This document shows positions 22,701 through 36,750 of a stretch of 64,000 nucleotides of DNA, in pieces. Source of the DNA: Paragordius varius. Its lineage: Eukaryota; Nematomorpha. The notes under the pieces are model-generated. The model was not told where the DNA came from, searched no databases, and was given only the letters and a program-made list of their open reading frames with translations. The stretch covers positions 1 to 64,000 of the forward strand of contig OZ176050.1 of NCBI GenBank assembly GCA_964247055.1. The letters are read 5' to 3'. A program made the position numbers and the translations under genes. Position 1 is the stretch's first letter, and each line of letters opens with the position of its first letter.

Positions 22701-25700
22701 AAAAATTTATTTTATACGATTTTAAAAATAAAAATGGCTACCTAAAATCCAAATTTGATCAGGTGATGTCACCATAATTTTTTTTGGGTAGCCCTATGGT
22801 AGTTCCATCATAACCCCAAAAATTTTTGAGATCGGACTTTAAATGTAAATTTTATGAATTTTTAAAATATTTAAAAAATTTATTTTATACGATTTTAAAA
22901 ATAAAAATGGCTACCTAAAATCCAAATTTGATCAGGTGATGTCACCATAATTTTTTTTGGGTAGCGCTATGGTAGTTCCATCATCACCCCAAATATTTTG
23001 GAGATCGGGCTATAAATGAAATTTTATGAATTTTTTAAATATTTAAAAAATTTATTTTATACGATTTTAAAAATAAAAATGGCTACCTAAAATCCAAATT
23101 TGATCAGGTGATGTCACCATAATTTTTTTTGGGTAGCCCTATGGTAGTTCCATCATCACCCCAAATATTTTTGTGATCGGACTTAAATGTAAATTTTATG
23201 AATTTTTTAAATATTTAAAAAATTTATTTTATACGATTTTAAAAATAAAAATGGCTACCTAAAATCAAAATTGGATCAGGTGATGTCACCATAATTTTTT
23301 TTGGGTAGCCCTATGGTAGTTCCATCATAACCCCAAATATTTTGGAGATCGGACTTTAAATGTAAATATTATGAATTTTTAAAATATTTAAAAAATTTAT
23401 TTTATACGATTTTAAAAATAAAAATGGCTACCTAAAAACCAAATTTGATCAGGTGATGTCACCATAATTTTTTTTGGGTAGCCCTATGGTAGTTCCATCA
23501 TCACCCCAAATATTTTGGAGATCGGGCTATAAATGTAAATTTTATGAATTTTTAAAATATTTAAAAAATTTATTTTATACGATTTTAAAAATAAAAATGG
23601 CTACCTAAAAACCAAATTTGATCAGGTGATGTCACCATAATTTTTTTTGGGTAGCCCTATGGTAGTTCCATCATCACCCCAAATATTTTGGAGATCGGGC
23701 TATAAATGTAAATTTTATGAATTTTTTAAATATTTAAAAAATTTATTTTATACGAATTTTAAAATAAAAATGGCTACCTAAAATCCAAATTTGATCAGGT
23801 GATGTCGCCATAATTTTTTTTGGGTAACCTTATGGTAGTTCCATCATAACCCCAAATATTTTTGAGATCGGACTTTAAATGTAAATTAATTTTTAAAATA
23901 TTTAAAAAATTTATTTTATACGATATTAAAAATAAAAATGGCTACCTAAAATCCAAATTTGATCAGGTGATGTCACCATAATTTTTTTTGGGTAGCCCTA
24001 TGGTAATTCCATCATCACCCCAAATATTTTGGGGATCGGACTATAAATGTAATTTTTATGAATTTTTTAAATATTTAAAAAATTTATTTTATACGATTTT
24101 AAAAATAAAAATGGCTACCTAAAATCCAAATTTGATCAGGTGATGTCACCATAATTTTTTTTGGGTAGCCCTATGGTAGTTCCATCATCACCCCAAATAT
24201 TTTCGAGATCGGAGTATAAATGTAATTTTTATGAATTTTTTAAATATTTAAAAAATTTATTTTATACGATTTTAAAAATAAAAATGGCTACCTAAAATCC
24301 AAATTTGATCAGGTGATGTCGCCATAATTTTTTTTGGGTAGCCCTATGGTAGTTCCATCATCACCCCAAATATTTTCGAGATCGGAGTATAAATGTAATT
24401 TTTTTGAATTTTTTAAATATTTAAAAAATTTATTTTATACGATTTTAAAAATAAAAATGGCTGCCTAAAATCCAAATTTGATCAGGTGATGTCGCCATAA
24501 TTTTTTTTGCGTAGCCCTATGGTTGTTCCATCATCACCCCAAATATTTTGGGGATCGGACTATAAATGTAATTTTTATGAATTTTTTAAATATTTAAAAA
24601 ATTTTTTTATACGATTTTAAAAATAAAAATGGCTACCTAAAATCCAAATTTGATCAGGTGATGTCGCCATAATTTTTTTTGCGTAGCCCTATGGTTGTTC
24701 CATCATCACCCCAAATATTTTGGGGATCGGACTATAAATGTAATTTTTATGAATTTTTTAAATATTTAAAAAATTTATTTTATACGATTTAAAAAATAAA
24801 AATGGCTACCTAAAATCCAAATTTGATCAGGTGATGTCACTATAATTTTTTTTGGGTAGCCCTATGGTAGTTCCATCATCACCCCAAATATTGTCGAGAT
24901 CGGAGTATAAATGTAATTTTTATGAATTTTTTAAATATTTAAAAAATTTATTTTATACGATATTAAAAATAAAATTGGCTACCTAAAATCCAAATTTGAT
25001 CAGGTGATGTCACCATAATTTTTTTTGGGTAGCCCTATGGTAATTCCATCATCACCCCAAATATTTTGGGGATCGGACTATAAATGTAATTTTTATGAAT
25101 TTTTTAAATATTTAAAAAATTTATTTTATACGATTTTAAAAATAAAAATGGCTACCTAAAATCCAAATTTGATCAGGTGATGTCACTATAATTTTTTTTG
25201 GGTAGCCCTATGGTAGTTCCATCATCACCCCAAATATTTTCGAGATCGGAGTATAAATGTAATTTTTATGAATTTTTTAAATATTTAAAAATTTATTTTA
25301 TACGATTTTAAAAATAAAAATGGCTACCTAAAATCCAAATTTGATCAGGTGATGTCGCCATAATTTTTTTTGGGTAGCCCTATGGTTGTTCCATCATCAC
25401 CCCAAATATTTTGGGGATCGGACTATAAATGTAATTTTTATGAATTTTTTAAATATTTAAAAAATTTATTTTATACGATTTTAAAAATAAAAATGGCTAC
25501 CTAAAATCCAAATTTGATCAGGTGATGTCACTATAATTTTTTTTGGGTAGCCCTATGGTAGTTCCATCCAAATATTGTCGAGATCGGAGTATAAATGTAA
25601 TTTTTATGAATTTTTTAAATATTTAAAAAATTTATTTTATACGATATTAAAAATAAAATTGGCTACCTAAAATCCAAATTTGATCAGGTGATGTCACCAT

Positions 25701-28055
25701 AATTTTTTTTGGATAGCCCTATGGTAATTCCATCATCACCCCAAATATTTTGGGGATCGGACTATAAATGTAATTTTTATGAATTTTTTAAATATTTAAA
25801 AGATTTATTTTATACGATTTTAAAAATAAAATTGGCTACCTAAAATCCAAATTTGATCAGGTGATGTCACCATAATTTTTTTTGGATAGCCCTATGGTAA
25901 TTCCATCATCACCCCAAATATTTTGGGGATCGGACTATAAATGTAATTTTTATGAATTTTTTAAATATTTAAAAAATTTATTTTATACGATTTTAAAAAT
26001 AAAAATGGCTACCTAAAATCCAAATTTGATCAGGTGATGTCACTATAATTTTTTTGGGTAGCCCTATGGTAGTTCCATCACCCCAAATATTTTCGAGATC
26101 GGAGTATAAATGTAATTTTTATGAATTTTTTAAATATTTAAAAAATTTATTTTATACGATTTTAAAAATAAAAATGGCTACCTAAAAACCAAATTTGATC
26201 AGGTGACCATAATTTTTTTTGGGTAGCCCTATGGTAGTTCCATCATCACCCCAAATATTTTGGAGATCGGGCTATAAATGTAAATTTTATGAATTTTTAA
26301 AATATTTAAAAAATTTATTTTATACGATTTTAAAAATAAAAATGGCTACCTAAAAACCAAATTTGATCAGGTGATGTCACCATAATTTTTTTTGGGTAGC
26401 CCTATGGTAGTTCCATCATCACCCCAAATATTTTGGAGATCGGGCTATAAATGTAAATTTTATGAATTTTTTAAATATTTAAAAAATTTATTTTATACGA
26501 TTTTAAAAATAAAAATGGCTACCTAAAATCCAAATTTGATCAGGTGATGTCGCCATAATTTTTTTTGGGTAACCTTATGGTAGTTCCATCATAACCCCAA
26601 ATATTTTTGAGATCGGACTTTAAATGTAAATTATATGAATTTTTAAAATATTTAAAAAATTTATTTTATACGATTTTAAAAATAAAAATTGCTACCTAAA
26701 ATCCAAATTTGATCAGGTGATGTCACCATAATTTTTTTTGGGTAGCCCTATGGTAGTTCCATCATCACCCCAAATATTTTGGAGATCGGGCTATAAATGT
26801 AAATTTTATGAATTTTTTAAATATTTAAAAAATTTATTTTATAGGATTTCAAAAATAAAAATGGCTACCTAAAATCCAAATTTGATCAGGTGATGTCACC
26901 ATAATTTTTTTTGGGTAGCCCTATGGTAGTTCCATCATCACCCCAAATATTTTGGAGATCGGGCTATAAATGTAAATTTTATGAATTTTTTAAATATTTA
27001 AAAAATTTATTTTATACGATTTTAAAAATAAAAATGGCTACCTAAAATCCAAATTTGATCAGGTGATGTCACCATAATTTTTTTTGGGTAGCCCTATGGT
27101 AGTTCCATCATAACCCCAAAAATTTTTGAGATCGGACTTTAAATGTAAATTTTATGAATTTTTAAAATATTTAAAAAATTTATTTTATACGATTTTAAAA
27201 ATAAAAATGGCTACCTAAAATCCAAATTTGATCAGGTGATGTCACCATAATTTTTTTTGGGTAGCGCTATGGTAGTTCCATCATCACCCCAAATATTTTG
27301 GAGATCGGGCTATAAATGTAAATTTTATGAATTTTTTAAATATTTAAAAAATTTATTTTATACGATTTTAAAAATAAAAATGGCTACCTAAAATCCAAAT
27401 TTGATCAGGTGATGTCACCATAATTTTTTTTGGGTAGCCCTATGGTAGTTCCATCATCACCCCAAATATTTTTGTGATCGGACTTAAATGTAAATTTTAT
27501 GAATTTTTTAAATATTTAAAAAATTTATTTTATACGATTTTAAAAATAAAAATGGCTACCTAAAATCAAAATTGGATCAGGTGATGTCACCATAATTTTT
27601 TTTGGGTAGCCCTATGGTAGTTCCATCATAACCCCAAATATTTTGGAGATCGGACTTTAAATGTAAATATTATGAATTTTTAAAATATTTAAAAAATTTA
27701 TTTTATACGATTTTAAAAATAAAAATGGCTACCTAAAAACCAAATTTGATCAGGTGATGTCACCATAATTTTTTTTGGGTAGCCCTATGGTAGTTCCATC
27801 ATCACCCCAAATATTTTGGAGATCGGGCTATAAATGTAAATTTTATGAATTTTTAAAATATTTAAAAAATTTATTTTATACGATTTTAAAAATAAAAATG
27901 GCTACCTAAAAACCAAATTTGATCAGGTGATGTCACCATAATTTTTTTTGGGTAGCCCTATGGTAGTTCCATCATCACCCCAAATATTTTGGAGATCGGG
28001 CTATAAATGTAAATTTTATGAATTTTTTAAATATTTAAAAAATTTATTTTATACG
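13830..28055 (+). repeat. 7.2-kb higher-order duplication of about 42 monomers
   Basis: Rare marker variants recur at a shift of 7233-7235 bp. TTTCATACG is at 13927 and 21161. GGTGACCAT, which lacks the usual GATGTC, is at 14669 and 21902, and again at 18967 and 26202. The AATGAAATTTT deletion is at 15781 and 23015. CCATCCAAATATTG is at 18329 and 25564. So about 13.83-20.82 kb was copied to 21.07-28.05 kb. Inside the unit, about 2.1 kb at 14.67-16.77 kb recurs 4298 bp later at 18.97-21.07 kb. Confidence 0.85.
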
Positions 28056-29800
28056 ATTTTAAAAATAAAAATGGCTACCTAAAATCCAAATTTGATCAGG
28101 TGATGTCGCCATAATTTTTTTTGGGTAACCTTATGGTAGTTCCATCATAACCCCAAATATTTTTGAGATCGGACTTTAAATGTAAATTATATGAATTTTT
28201 AAAATATTTAAAAAATTTATTTTATACGATTTTAAAAATAAAAATTGCTACCTAAAATCCAAATTTGATCAGGTGATGTCACCATAATTTTTTTTGGGTA
28301 GCCCTATGGTAGTTCCATCATCACCCCAAATATTTTGGAGATCGGGCTATAAATGTAAATTTTATGAATTTTTTAAATATTTAAAAAATTTATTTTATAG
28401 GATTTCAAAAATAAAAATGGCTACCTAAAATCCAAATTTGATCAGGTGATGTCACCATAATTTTTTTTGGGTAGCCCTATGGTAGTTCCATCATCACCCC
28501 AAATATTTTGGAGATCGGGCTATAAATGTAAATTTTATGAATTTTTTAAATATTTAAAAAATTTATTTTATACGATTTTAAAAATAAAAATGGCTACCTA
28601 AAATCCAAATTTGATCAGGTGATGTCACCATAATTTTTTTTGGGTAGCCCTATGGTAGTTCCATCATAACCCCAAAAATTTTTGAGATCGGACTTTAAAT
28701 GTAAATTTTATGAATTTTTAAAATATTTAAAAAATTTATTTTATACGATTTTAAAAATAAAAATGGCTACCTAAAATCCAAATTTGATCAGGTGATGTCA
28801 CCATAATTTTTTTTGGGTAGCGCTATGGTAGTTCCATCATCACCCCAAATATTTTGGAGATCGGGCTATAAATGTAAATTTTATGAATTTTTTAAATATT
28901 TAAAAAATTTATTTTATACGATTTTAAAAATAAAAATGGCTACCTAAAATCCAAATTTGATCAGGTGATGTCACCATAATTTTTTTTGGGTAGCCCTATG
29001 GTAGTTCCATCATCACCCCAAATATTTTTGTGATCGGACTTAAATGTAAATTTTATGAATTTTTTAAATATTTAAAAAATTTATTTTATACGATTTTAAA
29101 AATAAAAATGGCTACCTAAAATCAAAATTGGATCAGGTGATGTCACCATAATTTTTTTTGGGTAGCCCTATGGTAGTTCCATCATAACCCCAAATATTTT
29201 GGAGATCGGACTTTAAATGTAAATATTATGAATTTTTAAAATATTTAAAAAATTTATTTTATACGATTTTAAAAATAAAAATGGCTACCTAAAAACCAAA
29301 TTTGATCAGGTGATGTCACCATAATTTTTTTTGGGTAGCCCTATGGTAGTTCCATCATCACCCCAAATATTTTGGAGATCGGGCTATAAATGTAAATTTT
29401 ATGAATTTTTAAAATATTTAAAAAATTTATTTTATACGATTTTAAAAATAAAAATGGCTACCTAAAAACCAAATTTGATCAGGTGATGTCACCATAATTT
29501 TTTTTGGGTAGCCCTATGGTAGTTCCATCATCACCCCAAATATTTTGGAGATCGGGCTATAAATGTAAATTTTATGAATTTTTTAAATATTTAAAAAATT
29601 TATTTTATACGAATTTTAAAATAAAAATGGCTACCTAAAATCCAAATTTGATCAGGTGATGTCGCCATAATTTTTTTTGGGTAACCTTATGGTAGTTCCA
29701 TCATAACCCCAAATATTTTTGAGATCGGACTTTAAATGTAAATTATATGAATTTTTAAAATATTTAAAAAATTTATTTTATACGATATTAAAAATAAAAA
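26600..29800 (+). repeat. 1556-bp (nine-monomer) tandem duplication in the satellite
   Basis: AAAATTGCTACC is centred at 26688 and 28244, and ATAGGATTTC at 26841 and 28397, both 1556 bp apart, with the monomers between them in the same order. This interrupts the third expected 7.2-kb period, so it is a later event than that duplication. Confidence 0.75.
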
Positions 29801-31199
29801 TGGCTACCTAAAATCCAAATTTGATCAGGTGATGTCACCATAATTTTTTTTGGGTAGCCCTATGGTAATTCCATCATCACCCCAAATATTTTGGGGATCG
29901 GACTATAAATGTAATTTTTATGAATTTTTTAAATATTTAAAAAATTTATTTTATACGATTTTAAAAATAAAAATGGCTACCTAAAATCCAAATTTGATCA
30001 GGTGATGTCACCATAATTTTTTTTGGGTAGCCCTATGGTAGTTCCATCATCACCCCAAATATTTTCGAGATCGGAGTATAAATGTAATTTTTATGAATTT
30101 TTTAAATATTTAAAAAATTTATTTTATACGATTTTAAAAATAAAAATGGCTACCTAAAATCCAAATTTGATCAGGTGATGTCGCCATAATTTTTTTTGGG
30201 TAGCCCTATGGTAGTTCCATCATCACCCCAAATATTTTCGAGATCGGAGTATAAATGTAATTTTTTTGAATTTTTAAATATTTAAAAAATTTATTTTATA
30301 CGATTTTAAAAATAAAAATGGCTGCCTAAAATCCAAATTTGATCAGGTGATGTCGCCATAATTTTTTTTGCGTAGCCCTATGGTTGTTCCATCATCACCC
30401 CAAATATTTTGGGGATCGGACTATAAATGTAATTTTTATGAATTTTTTAAATATTTAAAAAATTTTTTTATACGATTTTAAAAATAAAAATGGCTACCTA
30501 AAATCCAAATTTGATCAGGTGATGTCGCCATAATTTTTTTTGCGTAGCCCTATGGTTGTTCCATCATCACCCCAAATATTTTGGGGATCGGACTATAAAT
30601 GTAATTTTTATGAATTTTTTAAATATTTAAAAAATTTATTTTATACGATTTAAAAAATAAAAATGGCTACCTAAAATCCAAATTTGATCAGGTGATGTCA
30701 CTATAATTTTTTTTGGGTAGCCCTATGGTAGTTCCATCATCACCCCAAATATTGTCGAGATCGGAGTATAAATGTAATTTTTATGAATTTTTTAAATATT
30801 TAAAAAATTTATTTTATACGATATTAAAAATAAAATTGGCTACCTAAAATCCAAATTTGATCAGGTGATGTCACCATAATTTTTTTTGGGTAGCCCTATG
30901 GTAATTCCATCATCACCCCAAATATTTTGGGGATCGGACTATAAATGTAATTTTTATGAATTTTTTAAATATTTAAAAAATTTATTTTATACGATTTTAA
31001 AAATAAAAATGGCTACCTAAAATCCAAATTTGATCAGGTGATGTCACTATAATTTTTTTTGGGTAGCCCTATGGTAGTTCCATCATCACCCCAAATATTT
31101 TCGAGATCGGAGTATAAATGTAATTTTTATGAATTTTTTAAATATTTAAAAATTTATTTTATACGATTTTAAAAATAAAAATGGCTACCTAAAATCCAA

Positions 31200-34100
31200 A
31201 TTTGATCAGGTGATGTCACCATAATTTTTTTTGGGTAGCCCTATGGTAGTTCCATCATCACCCCAAATATTTTTGTGATCGGACTTAAATGTAAATTTTA
31301 TGAATTTTTTAAATATTTAAAAAATTTATTTTATACGATTTTAAAAATAAAAATGGCTACCTAAAATCAAAATTGGATCAGGTGATGTCACCATAATTTT
31401 TTTTGGGTAGCCCTATGGTAGTTCCATCATAACCCCAAATATTTTGGAGATCGGACTTTAAATGTAAATATTATGAATTTTTAAAATATTTAAAAAATTT
31501 ATTTTATACGATTTTAAAAATAAAAATGGCTACCTAAAAACCAAATTTGATCAGGTGATGTCACCATAATTTTTTTTGGGTAGCCCTATGGTAGTTCCAT
31601 CATCACCCCAAATATTTTGGAGATCGGGCTATAAATGTAAATTTTATGAATTTTTAAAATATTTAAAAAATTTATTTTATACGATTTTAAAAATAAAAAT
31701 GGCTACCTAAAAACCAAATTTGATCAGGTGATGTCACCATAATTTTTTTTGGGTAGCCCTATGGTAGTTCCATCATCACCCCAAATATTTTGGAGATCGG
31801 GCTATAAATGTAAATTTTATGAATTTTTTAAATATTTAAAAAATTTATTTTATACGAATTTTAAAATAAAAATGGCTACCTAAAATCCAAATTTGATCAG
31901 GTGATGTCGCCATAATTTTTTTTGGGTAACCTTATGGTAGTTCCATCATAACACCAAATATTTTTGAGATCGGACTTTAAATGTAAATTATATGAATTTT
32001 TAAAATATTTAAAAAATTTATTTTATACGATATTAAAAATAAAAATGGCTACCTAAAATCCAAATTTGATCAGGTGATGTCACCATAATTTTTTTTGGGT
32101 AGCCCTATGGTAATTCCATCATCACCCCAAATATTTTGGGGATCGGACTATAAATGTAATTTTTATGAATTTTTTAAATATTTAAAAAATTTATTTTATA
32201 CGATTTTAAAAATAAAAATGGCTACCTAAAATCCAAATTTGATCAGGTGATGTCACCATAATTTTTTTTGGGTAGCCCTATGGTAGTTCCATCATCACCC
32301 CAAATATTTTCGAGATCGGAGTATAAATGTAATTTTTATGAATTTTTTAAATATTTAAAAAATTTATTTTATACGATTTTAAAAATAAAAATGGCTACCT
32401 AAAATCCAAATTTGATCAGGTGATGTCGCCATAATTTTTTTTGGGTAGCCCTATGGTAGTTCCATCATCACCCCAAATATTTTCGAGATCGGAGTATAAA
32501 TGTAATTTTTTTGAATTTTTTAAATATTTAAAAAATTTATTTTATACGATTTTAAAAATAAAAATGGCTGCCTAAAATCCAAATTTGATCAGGTGATGTC
32601 GCCATAATTTTTTTTGCGTAGCCCTATGGTTGTTCCATCATCACCCCAAATATTTTGGGGATCGGACTATAAATGTAATTTTTATGAATTTTTTAAATAT
32701 TTAAAAAATTTTTTTATACGATTTTAAAAATAAAAATGGCTACCTAAAATCCAAATTTGATCAGGTGATGTCGCCATAATTTTTTTTGCGTAGCCCTATG
32801 GTTGTTCCATCATCACCCCAAATATTTTGGGGATCGGACTATAAATGTAATTTTTATGAATTTTTTAAATATTTAAAAAATTTATTTTATACGATTTAAA
32901 AAATAAAAATGGCTACCTAAAATCCAAATTTGATCAGGTGATGTCACTATAATTTTTTTTGGGTAGCCCTATGGTAGTTCCATCATCACCCCAAATATTG
33001 TCGAGATCGGAGTATAAATGTAATTTTTATGAATTTTTTAAATATTTAAAAAATTTATTTTATACGATATTAAAAATAAAATTGGCTACCTAAAATCCAA
33101 ATTTGATCAGGTGATGTCACCATAATTTTTTTTGGGTAGCCCTATGGTAATTCCATCATCACCCCAAATATTTTGGGGATCGGACTATAAATGTAATTTT
33201 TATGAATTTTTTAAATATTTAAAAAATTTATTTTATACGATTTTAAAAATAAAAATGGCTACCTAAAATCCAAATTTGATCAGGTGATGTCACTATAATT
33301 TTTTTTGGGTAGCCCTATGGTAGTTCCATCATCACCCCAAATATTTTCGAGATCGGAGTATAAATGTAATTTTTATGAATTTTTTAAATATTTAAAAATT
33401 TATTTTATACGATTTTAAAAATAAAAATGGCTACCTAAAATCCAAATTTGATCAGGTGATGTCGCCATAATTTTTTTTGGGTAGCCCTATGGTTGTTCCA
33501 TCATCACCCCAAATATTTTGGGGATCGGACTATAAATGTAATTTTTATGAATTTTTTAAATATTTAAAAAATTTATTTTATACGATTTTAAAAATAAAAA
33601 TGGCTACCTAAAATCCAAATTTGATCAGGTGATGTCACTATAATTTTTTTTGGGTAGCCCTATGGTAGTTCCATCCAAATATTGTCGAGATCGGAGTATA
33701 AATGTAATTTTTATGAATTTTTTAAATATTTAAAAAATTTATTTTATACGATATTAAAAATAAAATTGGCTACCTAAAATCCAAATTTGATCAGGTGATG
33801 TCACCATAATTTTTTTTGGATAGCCCTATGGTAATTCCATCATCACCCCAAATATTTTGGGGATCGGACTATAAATGTAATTTTTATGAATTTTTTAAAT
33901 ATTTAAAAGATTTATTTTATACGATTTTAAAAATAAAATTGGCTACCTAAAATCCAAATTTGATCAGGTGATGTCACCATAATTTTTTTTGGATAGCCCT
34001 ATGGTAATTCCATCATCACCCCAAATATTTTGGGGATCGGACTATAAATGTAATTTTTATGAATTTTTTAAATATTTAAAAATTTATTTTATACGATTTT

Positions 34101-36750
34101 AAAAATAAAAATGGCTACCTAAAATCAAAATTGGATCAGGTGATGTCACCATAATTTTTTTTGGGTAGCCCTATGGTAGTTCCATCATAACCCCAAATAT
34201 TTTGGAGATCGGACTTTAAATGTAAATATTATGAATTTTTAAAATATTTAAAAAATTTATTTTATACGATTTTAAAAATAAAAATGGCTACCTAAAAACC
34301 AAATTTGATCAGGTGATGTCACCATAATTTTTTTTGGGTAGCCCTATGGTAGTTCCATCATCACCCCAAATATTTTGGAGATCGGGCTATAAATGTAAAT
34401 TTTATGAATTTTTAAAATATTTAAAAAATTTATTTTATACGATTTTAAAAATAAAAATGGCTACCTAAAAACCAAATTTGATCAGGTGATGTCACCATAA
34501 TTTTTTTTGGGTAGCCCTATGGTAGTTCCATCATCACCCCAAATATTTTGGAGATCGGGCTATAAATGTAAATTTTATGAATTTTTTAAATATTTAAAAA
34601 ATTTATTTTATACGAATTTTAAAATAAAAATGGCTACCTAAAATCCAAATTTGATCAGGTGATGTCGCCATAATTTTTTTTGGGTAACCTTATGGTAGTT
34701 CCATCATAACCCCAAATATTTTTGAGATCGGACTTTAAATGTAAATTATATGAATTTTTAAAATATTTAAAAAATTTATTTTATACGATATTAAAAATAA
34801 AAATGGCTACCTAAAATCCAAATTTGATCAGGTGATGTCACCATAATTTTTTTTGGGTAGCCCTATGGTAATTCCATCATCACCCCAAATATTTTGGGGA
34901 TCGGACTATAAATGTAATTTTTATGAATTTTTTAAATATTTAAAAAATTTATTTTATACGATTTTAAAAATAAAAATGGCTACCTAAAATCCAAATTTGA
35001 TCAGGTGATGTCACCATAATTTTATTTGGGTAGCCCTATGGTAGTTCCATCATCACCCCAAATATTTTCGAGATCGGAGTATAAATGTAATTTTTATGAA
35101 TTTTTTAAATATTTAAAAAATTTATTTTATACGATTTTAAAAATAAAAATGGCTACCTAAAATCCAAATTTGATCAGGTGATGTCGCCATAATTTTTTTT
35201 GGGTAGCCCTATGGTAGTTCCATCATCACCCCAAATATTTTCGAGATCGGAGTATAAATGTAATTTTTTTGAATTTTTTAAATATTTAAAAAATTTATTT
35301 TATACGATTTTAAAAATAAAAATGGCTGCCTAAAATCCAAATTTGATCAGGTGATGTCGCCATAATTTTTTTTGCGTAGCCCTATGGTTGTTCCATCATC
35401 ACCCCAAATATTTTGGGGATCGGACTATAAATGTAATTTTTATGAATTTTTTAAATATTTAAAAAATTTTTTTATACGATTTTAAAAATAAAAATGGCTA
35501 CCTAAAATCCAAATTTGATCAGGTGATGTCGCCATAATTTTTTTTGCGTAGCCCTATGGTTGTTCCATCATCACCCCAAATATTTTGGGGATCGGACTAT
35601 AAATGTAATTTTTATGAATTTTTTAAATATTTAAAAAATTTATTTTATACGATTTAAAAAATAAAAATGGCTACCTAAAATCCAAATTTGATCAGGTGAT
35701 GTCACTATAATTTTTTTTGGGTAGCCCTATGGTAGTTCCATCATCACCCCAAATATTGTCGAGATCGGAGTATAAATGTAATTTTTATGAATTTTTTAAA
35801 TATTTAAAAAATTTATTTTATACGATATTAAAAATAAAATTGGCTACCTAAAATCCAAATTTGATCAGGTGATGTCACCATAATTTTTTTTGGGTAGCCC
35901 TATGGTAATTCCATCATCACCCCAAATATTTTGGGGATCGGACTATAAATGTAATTTTTATGAATTTTTTAAATATTTAAAAAATTTATTTTATACGATT
36001 TTAAAAATAAAAATGGCTACCTAAAATCCAAATTTGATCAGGTGATGTCACTATAATTTTTTTTGGGTAGCCCTATGGTAGTTCCATCATCACCCCAAAT
36101 ATTTTCGAGATCGGAGTATAAATGTAATTTTTATGAATTTTTTAAATATTTAAAAATTTATTTTATACGATTTTAAAAATAAAAATGGCTACCTAAAATC
36201 CAAATTTGATCAGGTGATGTCGCCATAATTTTTTTTGGGTAGCCCTATGGTTGTTCCATCATCACCCCAAATATTTTGGGGATCGGACTATAAATGTAAT
36301 TTTTATGAATTTTTTAAATATTTAAAAAATTTATTTTATACGATTTTAAAAATAAAAATGGCTACCTAAAATCCAAATTTGATCAGGTGATGTCACTATA
36401 ATTTTTTTTGGGTAGCCCTATGGTAGTTCCATCCAAATATTGTCGAGATCGGAGTATAAATGTAATTTTTATGAATTTTTTAAATATTTAAAAAATTTAT
36501 TTTATACGATATTAAAAATAAAATTGGCTACCTAAAATCCAAATTTGATCAGGTGATGTCACCATAATTTTTTTTGGATAGCCCTATGGTAATTCCATCA
36601 TCACCCCAAATATTTTGGGGATCGGACTATAAATGTAATTTTTATGAATTTTTTAAATATTTAAAAGATTTATTTTATACGATTTTAAAAATAAAATTGG
36701 CTACCTAAAATCCAAATTTGATCAGGTGATGTCACCATAATTTTTTTTGG
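31200..36750 (+). repeat. 2758-bp (16-monomer) two-copy tandem duplication
   Basis: TCAAAATTGGATC occurs at 31367 and 34125, and CCATCCAAATATTG at 33671 and 36429, both 2758 bp apart. The left edge is a jump back into A/B-type monomers: TTGTGATCGGACTT at 31273 repeats 29028 at a distance of 2245 bp (13 monomers). The match breaks down at about 36.8 kb. Confidence 0.78.
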
